Assembly (NCBI RefSeq): GCF_002300165.1
Contig: NZ_MLCE01000030.1
Span: 1-64,000, forward strand
Direction: 5' to 3'
Length of the DNA: 64,000 bases
Origin: Streptomyces sp. Tue6028
Lineage (GTDB): Bacteria; Actinomycetota; Actinomycetes; Streptomycetales; Streptomycetaceae
The number at the start of each line of letters is the position of its first letter. Position 1 is the stretch's first letter. This document shows positions 58,193-64,000 of this stretch, in pieces. The translations under genes and the position numbers were made by a program. Under the pieces are notes generated by a model that saw nothing but the letters and a program-made list of their open reading frames with translations, searched no databases and was not told the DNA's origin.

Positions 58193-58948
58193 GTGACGTC
58201 GCTCGACAAGCCGACCGAAGACGCCCAGCAGGACTCCAGGGCCGTGACCGAGGCCGCGCTCTTCGACGCGTTCGGCGGCGTGCGGGGCATGGTCGAGACG
58301 GTCGTGCCCGGCCTGCTCTTCGTCACCATCTTCACGATCAACAAGGACCTGCACTGGTCGGCGATCGCCGCCCTCGGCGTGTCCCTGCTGCTCGTGGTGG
58401 TCCGCCTCGTCATGCGGGACACCGTCAAGCACGCCTTCAGCGGGGTGTTCGGCGTCGCGTTCGGCGTGGTCTTCGCGATGATGACGGGCAACGCCAAGGA
58501 CTTCTACCTGCCGGGCATGCTCTACACGCTCGGTCTGGCCATCGCCTACATCGTCACGACCCTCGCGGGCGTCCCGCTGATCGGCCTGATCCTGGGACCG
58601 GTGTTCAAGGAGAACCTCTCCTGGCGCACCCGCAATCCCGGCCGCAAGAAGGCGTACGCCAAGGCCAGTTGGGCCTGGGGTCTGATCCTCCTCGCCAAGT
58701 GCGCGGTGCTCTTCCCGCTCTACTGGTGGGCCGACACCACCCAGTTCGGCTGGGTCCTCATCGCCCTGAAGATCCCGCCGTTCCTCCTCGCCGTCTGGCT
58801 CACCTGGGTCTTCCTCGCGAAGGCGCCCGCGCCGATCGACGTCTTCGCCGAGATGGAGGCGGAGGAGAAGGCCGAGAAGGAGCGCAAGGCCGCCCTCGCG
58901 GCGGAGCGCGGCGACTCGGCACCCGCCCGCCACCGCCGGGAGGCGTAG
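58193..58948 (+). CDS. DUF3159 membrane protein
   Basis: 251 residues with about five or six TM helices and a lysine/glutamate-rich tail. Opening motif EAALFDAFGGVRGMVETVVPGLLFVTIF (part) and the segment KENLSWRTRNPGRKKAYAKASW are characteristic of the actinobacterial DUF3159 family, which lies beside OB-fold and TrkA genes also in mycobacteria. Possible partner in ion transport; role unproven. Start GTG 58193. Confidence 0.86.
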   Translation: MTSLDKPTEDAQQDSRAVTEAALFDAFGGVRGMVETVVPGLLFVTIFTINKDLHWSAIAALGVSLLLVVVRLVMRDTVKHAFSGVFGVAFGVVFAMMTGNAKDFYLPGMLYTLGLAIAYIVTTLAGVPLIGLILGPVFKENLSWRTRNPGRKKAYAKASWAWGLILLAKCAVLFPLYWWADTTQFGWVLIALKIPPFLLAVWLTWVFLAKAPAPIDVFAEMEAEEKAEKERKAALAAERGDSAPARHRREA

Positions 58949-59277
58949 CCCGCCCCCGCCGAGGCGTAGCCCGACCCTGCTGCAGGACGGCACTCCCCGC
59001 TGCCGGGTCGGCCCCCTCGCCACGCCGGCTGGGCCCGAGGCTCAAGGGCGCGGTCTCCGCGAGATGACGGGCGCCCGGTCCGCGGGACGGCACCGACGGC
59101 AGCTCAGGCGACCGGATCGCGCGCGGACGCCGGCCCGCAGTGGAAGGCCCACGATGGTCCGCAGGCGACGGCCGGCGACGGTCCGTAGCCCGACACCCCA
59201 CACACCACAGCCCGCACACGACGACGGGGCGCCCGGAGATCTCCGGGCGCCCCGTCGTCGTACACGCTCCGAACCGT
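58936..59277. other. intergenic region between DUF3159 and TrkA genes
   Basis: A 329-base gap holding a short duplication of GAGGCGTAGCCCG around the DUF3159 stop codon (about 58940-58973) and the palindrome at 59219-59260. No gene is visible. Confidence 0.5.
59219..59260. terminator. 42-bp perfect palindrome, probable bidirectional terminator
   Basis: Two exactly complementary 21-base arms (59219-59239, 59240-59260) with no spacer, between convergent DUF3159 and TrkA genes. Folding as RNA would give a long GC stem with a 4-base loop. Confidence 0.85.
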
Positions 59278-59955
59278 CTACTCGGTCGCGTCCTCGCGGC
59301 GCACCGACAGCAGGTCCTCCAGCTGCTCCTCGCGGGCCTGCGCGGCCACGAAGAGGAGTTCGTCGCCCGCCTCCAGGGAGTCCTCCTGGGAGGGGGTCAG
59401 GACGCGGGTGCCGCGGATGATGGTCACCAGCGAGGTGTCCTGCGGCCACTCGACGTCGCCCACCGTGGTGCCCGCGAGCGCGGACTCCGGCGGCAGGGTC
59501 AGCTCGACGAGGTTGGCGTCGCCGTGGCTGAAGCGCAGCAGGCGCACCAGATCGCCGACGCTGACCGCCTCCTCGACGAGGGCCGACATCAGGCGCGGGG
59601 TGGAGACGGCGACGTCGACGCCCCAGGCCTCGTTGAAGAGCCACTCGTTCTTCGGGTTGTTCACGCGGGCCACGACCCGCGGGACCCCGTACTCGGTCTT
59701 CGCGAGCAGGGAGACGACGAGGTTGACCTTGTCGTCACCGGTGGCCGCGATGACCACGTTGCAGCGCTGGAGCGCGGCCTCGTCCAGGGAGGTGATCTCG
59801 CAGGCGTCGGCGAGCAGCCACTCCGCCTGCGGCACGCGCTCGACCGAGATGGCGGTCGGCGCCTTGTCGATCAGCAGGATCTCGTGGCCGTTCTCCAGGA
59901 GCTCGCCCGCGATCGAGCGGCCCACGGCGCCGGCACCGGCAATGGCGACCCTCAT
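59278..59955 (-). CDS. TrkA-type RCK potassium-transport regulatory protein (second gene)
   Basis: 225 residues. Rossmann-type RCK_N with GAGAVGRSIAGELLENGHEILLID (part) as the nucleotide-binding start and RCK_C in the C-terminal half (GTTVGDVEWPQDTSLVTIIRG). These are cytosolic regulators of Trk/Ktr potassium channels. Its ATG overlaps the stop of the upstream homologue (TGATG, 59953-59957), so the two are made together, probably as a hetero-octameric ring. Homologous to CeoB/CeoC of mycobacteria. No membrane channel gene is adjacent. Confidence 0.9.
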   Translation of the reverse strand: MRVAIAGAGAVGRSIAGELLENGHEILLIDKAPTAISVERVPQAEWLLADACEITSLDEAALQRCNVVIAATGDDKVNLVVSLLAKTEYGVPRVVARVNNPKNEWLFNEAWGVDVAVSTPRLMSALVEEAVSVGDLVRLLRFSHGDANLVELTLPPESALAGTTVGDVEWPQDTSLVTIIRGTRVLTPSQEDSLEAGDELLFVAAQAREEQLEDLLSVRREDATE

Positions 59956-60626
59956 CAGTGACCGGCCTCCTCTTCAGGACCCTTGGCGAACGCCGCCTCG
60001 ACCTTGTCCACCTCGTCGGAGCGCATCATGACGTGCACCAGGTCGCCTTCCTGCAGCACGGTCTGCGAGGAGGGCAGGATCGCCTCGCCCAGCCGGGTGA
60101 GGAAGGCCACGCGCACGCCCGTCTCGTCCTGGAGGCGGCTGATCTTGTGGCCGACCCAGCCGGAGGAGGTGTGCACCTCGGCGAGCTGCACCCCGCCGGT
60201 GGGGTCGCGCCACAGCGGCTCGGCGCCCGAGGGCAGCAGCCGGCGCAGCATCTGGTCGGCCGTCCAGCGGACGGTGGCGACGGTCGGGATGCCGAGGCGC
60301 TGGTAGACCTCGGCGCGGCGCGGGTCGTAGATGCGGGCGGCCACGTTCTCGATGCCGAACATCTCGCGGGCCACCCGGGCGGCGATGATGTTCGAGTTGT
60401 CACCGCTGGAGACCGCGGCGAACGCGCCGGCCTCCTCGATGCCCGCTTCGCGCAGGGTGTCCTGGTCGAAGCCGACTCCGGTGACACGACGGCCGCCGAA
60501 CCCGGAGCCCAGTCGTCGGAAGGCGGTGGGGTCCTGGTCGACCACGGCGACCGTGTGCCCCTGTTGCTCCAGGGTCTGGGCAAGAGCGGAGCCCACTCTT
60601 CCGCAGCCCATGATGACGATGTGCAC
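59955..60626 (-). CDS. TrkA-type RCK potassium-transport regulatory protein (first gene)
   Basis: 223 residues. MGCGRVGSALAQTLEQQGH binds NAD(H) or ATP, and the RCK_C part contains GHKISRLQDETGVRVAFLTR. Same fold as its downstream partner with low direct identity, consistent with an old duplication. Starts ATG 60626. An apparent 31-residue protein gene lies 144 bases upstream in the same orientation, and the APC permease is divergent from both. Confidence 0.9.
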   Translation of the reverse strand: MHIVIMGCGRVGSALAQTLEQQGHTVAVVDQDPTAFRRLGSGFGGRRVTGVGFDQDTLREAGIEEAGAFAAVSSGDNSNIIAARVAREMFGIENVAARIYDPRRAEVYQRLGIPTVATVRWTADQMLRRLLPSGAEPLWRDPTGGVQLAEVHTSSGWVGHKISRLQDETGVRVAFLTRLGEAILPSSQTVLQEGDLVHVMMRSDEVDKVEAAFAKGPEEEAGH

Positions 60627-60769
60627 GACCGTCCTTCCGAATCTGATGGTTACGGCTCAGGGTGAACAGGGTCTCAGACCGCCGCCCAAGCTACACACGC
60701 GCGGTCCGTCCGGGGCACCCCTGTGCACGTTCGCCTGCGGGTTCCGGGCGTCGGCCGAGGAGAGGGAGA

Positions 60770-60865
60770 TCAGCGGCGTGTGATGCTGCGGACACTCACC
60801 AGGGTCAGGATTCCGAGGCCGACGAGGGCGGCGGCGGCTCCGATCAGCTCCGCGGTCACATGCAT
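60770..60865 (-). CDS. 31-residue single-helix membrane protein
   Basis: A very short gene on the minus strand. It begins MHVTAELIGAAAALVGLGIL and ends SVRSITRR, i.e. one hydrophobic helix of about 20 residues and a basic, cytoplasmic-looking end. Support: GTGGAGGATCCATG gives GGAGG with ideal spacing, and the TATATG (about 60917-60912) is a possible -10 box upstream. It lies upstream of the TrkA pair. I know no function; an accessory peptide of a transporter is possible. It is too short to be caught by most gene finders. Confidence 0.7.
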   Translation of the reverse strand: MHVTAELIGAAAALVGLGILTLVSVRSITRR

Positions 60866-61039
60866 GGATCCTCCACGGCAGGGGCAAGGGGCGGGGTTTT
60901 GTCATATAGACACGTGGATCCGTCCGGCCACGGAATCCGCAGCCGGACAGGTCCCCGTTTTCACTCGGAGAGCAGATGCTGTGCCGAAGCGGGGCGGCGG
61001 GTGGGCGGCCCCGTGTTCGAACCCTTACGCTTCTCTGTT

Positions 61040-63091
61040 GTGTCCAAACTGACCGACGTGCCCAAACGGATTCTGATCGGGCGCGCACTGCGCAGTGATC
61101 GGCTCGGAGAAACGCTCCTGCCGAAGCGCATCGCCCTTCCCGTGTTCGCCTCCGACCCGCTCTCCTCCGTCGCGTACGCGCCCGGAGAAGTGCTGCTGGT
61201 CCTGTCCATCGCGGGTGTGTCGGCCTACCACTTCAGCCCCTGGATCGCCGTCGCGGTCGTCGTGCTGATGTTCACGGTGGTCGCCTCCTACCGGCAGAAC
61301 GTGCACGCGTACCCGAGCGGCGGCGGCGACTACGAGGTCGCCAACACCAACCTCGGTCCCAAGGCGGGACTGACCGTCGCCAGCGCCCTGCTCGTCGACT
61401 ACGTCCTGACCGTCGCCGTCTCCATCGCCTCCGGCATCGAGAACCTCGGCTCCGCGATCCCCTTCGTCGTCGAGCACAAGGTGGCCTGCGCGGTCGCCGT
61501 CATCGTGCTCCTCACGCTGATGAACCTGCGGGGCGTCAAGGAGTCCGGCAAGCTCTTCGCGATCCCGACGTACGTCTTCGTGGCGGGCGTCTTCATCATG
61601 ATCGCGTGGGGCGCCTTCCGCGGGCTCGTCCTCGACGACACCATGCGCGCGCCCACCGCCGACTACCACATCAAGGCCGAGCACCAGGGGCTCGCGGGCT
61701 TCGCCCTCGTCTTCCTGCTGCTGCGGGCCTTCTCCTCCGGCTGTGCCGCGCTCACCGGCGTCGAGGCGATCTCCAACGGCGTCCCGGCCTTCCGCAAGCC
61801 CAAGTCGAAGAACGCCGCGAACACCCTCGCGCTGATGGGCCTGCTCGCCGTCACCATGTTCTGCGGCATCATCGCGCTGGCCATGTCGACCAAGGTCCGG
61901 ATGGCCGAGAACCCGGCCAACGACCTGATCCACAACGGCGCCCCGGTCGGCTCCGACTACGTCCAGAACCCGGTGATCTCCCAGGTCGCCGAGGCCGTCT
62001 TCGGCAAGGGCAGCTTCCTGTTCATCGTGCTGGCCGCCGCCACCGCGCTGGTCCTGTTCCTCGCCGCCAACACCGCCTACAACGGCTTCCCGCTGCTCGG
62101 CTCGATCCTCGCCCAGGACCGCTACCTCCCGCGCCAGCTGCACACCCGCGGCGACCGCCTCGCCTTCTCCAACGGCATCGTGCTCCTCGCGGGCGCCGCG
62201 ACCCTGCTGGTCGTCATCTACGGGGCGGACTCGACCCGCCTCATCCAGCTCTACATCGTCGGCGTCTTCGTCTCGTTCACGCTCAGCCAGACCGGCATGG
62301 TCCGCCACTGGAACCGCCACCTGGCCACCGAGAAGGACCAGGCCAAGCGGCGTCACATGGTCCGCTCCCGGGCGATCAACGCCTTCGGCGCGTTCTTCAC
62401 CGGCCTGGTCCTGGTCGTCGTCCTGGTCACCAAGTTCACGCACGGCGCCTGGGTCGCCCTGCTCGGCATGGTGATCTTCTACGCGACGATGAGCGCGATC
62501 CGCCGGCACTACGACCGGGTCGCCGAGGAGATCGCCGCCCCCGAGGGCCCCTCCGACGACAGTGTCCGCCCCTCCCGCGTCCACTCCGTCGTCCTGATCT
62601 CCAAGATCCACCGCCCGACGCTGCGCGCCCTCGCCTACGCCAAGCTGCTGCGCTCCGACACCCTCGAAGCGCTCAGCGTCAACGTCGACCCGGCCGAGAC
62701 CAAGGCCCTGCGCGAGGAGTGGGAGCGGCGCGGCATCGACGTACCGCTCAAGGTCCTCGACTCGCCGTACCGCGAGATCACGCGGCCGATCATCGAGTAC
62801 GTGAAGGGGCTGCGCAAGGAGTCCCCGCGCGACGCGGTGTCCGTGATCATCCCCGAGTACGTGGTCGGCCACTGGTACGAGCACCTGCTGCACAACCAGA
62901 GCGCCCTGCGCCTCAAGGGCCGCCTGCTGTTCACCCCGGGCGTCATGGTGACGTCGGTGCCCTACCAGCTGGTGTCCTCCGAGGCGGCCAAGCAGCGCGC
63001 CCGCAAGCGGCAGGACTGGAACGCGCCGGGTGCGGTGCGCCGCGGTCCGGCGGAGGAGCGGACCAAGGAGTCCTCCCAGACCAAGGGCTGA
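61040..63091 (+). CDS. APC-superfamily permease with cytosolic C-terminal domain
   Basis: 683 residues. About 12 TM helices. SDPLSSVAYAPGEVLLVL and SGGGDYEVANTNLG fit the APC family branch represented by Rv2690c in mycobacteria. A soluble ~170-residue C-terminal part (from about 495: VHSVVLISKIHRPTLRALAY...) resembles a universal-stress-like domain. Proposed function: amino acid or potassium transport; substrate not determined. GTG 61040 is preceded by TACGCT with 8 bases between, a leaderless pattern. It is divergent from the TrkA pair, as in mycobacteria. Confidence 0.86.
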   Translation: MSKLTDVPKRILIGRALRSDRLGETLLPKRIALPVFASDPLSSVAYAPGEVLLVLSIAGVSAYHFSPWIAVAVVVLMFTVVASYRQNVHAYPSGGGDYEVANTNLGPKAGLTVASALLVDYVLTVAVSIASGIENLGSAIPFVVEHKVACAVAVIVLLTLMNLRGVKESGKLFAIPTYVFVAGVFIMIAWGAFRGLVLDDTMRAPTADYHIKAEHQGLAGFALVFLLLRAFSSGCAALTGVEAISNGVPAFRKPKSKNAANTLALMGLLAVTMFCGIIALAMSTKVRMAENPANDLIHNGAPVGSDYVQNPVISQVAEAVFGKGSFLFIVLAAATALVLFLAANTAYNGFPLLGSILAQDRYLPRQLHTRGDRLAFSNGIVLLAGAATLLVVIYGADSTRLIQLYIVGVFVSFTLSQTGMVRHWNRHLATEKDQAKRRHMVRSRAINAFGAFFTGLVLVVVLVTKFTHGAWVALLGMVIFYATMSAIRRHYDRVAEEIAAPEGPSDDSVRPSRVHSVVLISKIHRPTLRALAYAKLLRSDTLEALSVNVDPAETKALREEWERRGIDVPLKVLDSPYREITRPIIEYVKGLRKESPRDAVSVIIPEYVVGHWYEHLLHNQSALRLKGRLLFTPGVMVTSVPYQLVSSEAAKQRARKRQDWNAPGAVRRGPAEERTKESSQTKG

Positions 63092-63242
63092 GGCCTGTCC
63101 GACCGTCCCGGCGTCGCCCGCCGGGCAGGACGGACAGGGCCTGGCACCGACGGCCTCGTGGTGAACGGCCGGACGACGTCCACGTAGACTGGTGGGCTGT
63201 TGTCCGGCCGTTCCCCCTTTTCTCAACTGGAGTCACCCCGCC

Positions 63243-64000
63243 ATGCAGGCAGAACCGAAGAAGTCGCTGGTGGGGGCCGAGTACGAGGTCGAGATCGGCC
63301 CGGTCGCCCACGGCGGACACTGCATCGCCCGCACCAGTGAGGGCCAGGTCCTCTTCGTCCGGCACGCCCTGCCCGGCGAGCGGGTCGTCGCGCGGGTCAC
63401 CGAGGGCGAGGAAGGCGCGCGCTTCCTGCGCGCCGACGCCGTACAGATCCTGGACGCGTCGAAGGACCGCGTCGAGGCGCCCTGCCCCTACGCCGGCCCC
63501 GGCCGCTGCGGCGGCTGCGACTGGCAGCACGCCAAGCCGGGCGCCCAGCGCCGCCTCAAGGGCGAGGTCATCGCCGAGCAGCTCCAGCGGCTCGCGGGCC
63601 TCACGCCCGAGGAGGCCGGCTGGGACGGCACGGTGATGCCCGCCGACGGCGACAAGCTGCCCGCGGGCCAGGTGCCGGCCTGGCGTACGCGTGTCCAGTA
63701 CGCCGTGGACGCCGACGGCAATGCCGGGCTGCGCCGCCACCGCTCGCACGAGGTCGAGCCGATCGAGCACTGCATGATCGCGGCGCCGGGTGTCAGCGAA
63801 CTCGGCATCGAGGAGCGTGACTGGTCCGGCATGGCCTCGGTCGACGCGATCGCCGCGACCGGATCCCAGGACCGCATGGTGATCCTGGAGCCCCGGCCCG
63901 GCGCCCGTCTGCCCCTCGTGGAACTCGACAAGCCCGTCTCCGTGATGCGCGTCGAGGAGAAGGACGGCGGCATCCACCGTGTCCACGGCCGCGCGTTCGT
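63243..64000 (+). CDS. TRAM-domain 23S rRNA (uracil-5-)-methyltransferase, 5' part only
   Basis: The first 252 codons of a gene cut by the window's right edge. An N-terminal TRAM domain (GAEYEVEIGPVAHGGHCIAR, residues 11-30, and VLFVRHALPGERV) is followed by the [4Fe-4S] cysteines of the RlmC/RlmD/TrmA family in CPYAGPGRCGGCDWQH (Cys81, Cys89, Cys92) with a fourth Cys in IEHCMI. The SAM-binding and catalytic half lies beyond the edge. GGAG is 11 bases upstream of the ATG. In mycobacteria Rv2689c occupies the same place. Confidence 0.87.
   Translation, partial: MQAEPKKSLVGAEYEVEIGPVAHGGHCIARTSEGQVLFVRHALPGERVVARVTEGEEGARFLRADAVQILDASKDRVEAPCPYAGPGRCGGCDWQHAKPGAQRRLKGEVIAEQLQRLAGLTPEEAGWDGTVMPADGDKLPAGQVPAWRTRVQYAVDADGNAGLRRHRSHEVEPIEHCMIAAPGVSELGIEERDWSGMASVDAIAATGSQDRMVILEPRPGARLPLVELDKPVSVMRVEEKDGGIHRVHGRAF

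Overview
The window is high-GC, gene-dense chromosomal DNA from a Streptomyces (family Streptomycetaceae). The evidence is the codon bias, the many GTG starts and 4-bp start/stop overlaps, leaderless -10/start arrangements, an iron box of actinobacterial DmdR/IdeR type, and a set of Streptomyces genes in a familiar order: parE ... parC, ptsH, sepH, hemH, suhB, cutRS, dut, kdpDE and a TrkA pair. I see no transposase, integrase, prophage, CRISPR array, rRNA, tRNA or biosynthetic cluster. Most of the window is core chromosome, with a few small accessory patches.

Layout. 0.1-4.4 kb: secreted trypsin, a small zinc-motif protein, topoisomerase IV ParE, then a repeat-rich intergenic stretch. 4.4-9.0 kb: membrane protein, NarL-type kinase and regulator, then a DUF485/sodium-solute symporter pair (carboxylate uptake type). 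9.1-15.4 kb: a 25-bp minisatellite, then an NMT1/THI5-type ABC importer flanked by two paralogous CitB-type response regulators that appear to share one DcuS/CitA-type kinase. 15.6-19.2 kb: an Apd1-like [2Fe-2S] protein behind an iron box, then a divergent pair made of an HTH-citrate synthase fusion and a stand-alone citrate synthase with an unusual catalytic-site residue. 19.3-22.2 kb: small accessory patch (internally duplicated protein, DUF6082 protein) and a CobW metallochaperone. 22.2-30.5 kb: ParC, an M16 peptidase pair, an M23 peptidase behind a ydaO (c-di-AMP) riboswitch, a GntR regulator and HPr. 30.7-45.5 kb: a GNAT/acyl-CoA synthetase fusion (Pat type), DUF5998, phosphodiesterase, thymidine kinase, VOC protein, sulfurtransferase, SepH, a membrane protein, alditol-oxidase-like flavoprotein with an MFS transporter, ferrochelatase and inositol monophosphatase. 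45.9-64 kb: CutRS, followed by a block shared with mycobacteria (DUF4193, DUF3093, dut, DUF3710, OB-fold, DUF3159, two TrkA proteins, APC permease, TRAM methyltransferase). This block is interrupted at 52.0-57.7 kb by a secreted alginate-lyase-like enzyme, a lone ABC ATPase and KdpDE.

Themes. Three kinase/regulator sets face the cell surface or small carboxylates (NarL type, DcuS/CitB type, CutRS), and KdpDE faces potassium. Potassium and c-di-AMP recur: KdpDE, two TrkA RCK proteins, an APC permease and a ydaO riboswitch. The most unusual items are the iron-box-controlled Apd1-like protein, the twin CitB regulators around one importer, the HTH-citrate synthase pair with a palindrome between them, a tandemly duplicated small protein beside DUF6082, and a 31-residue membrane protein next to the TrkA genes. 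The last gene runs off the right edge.
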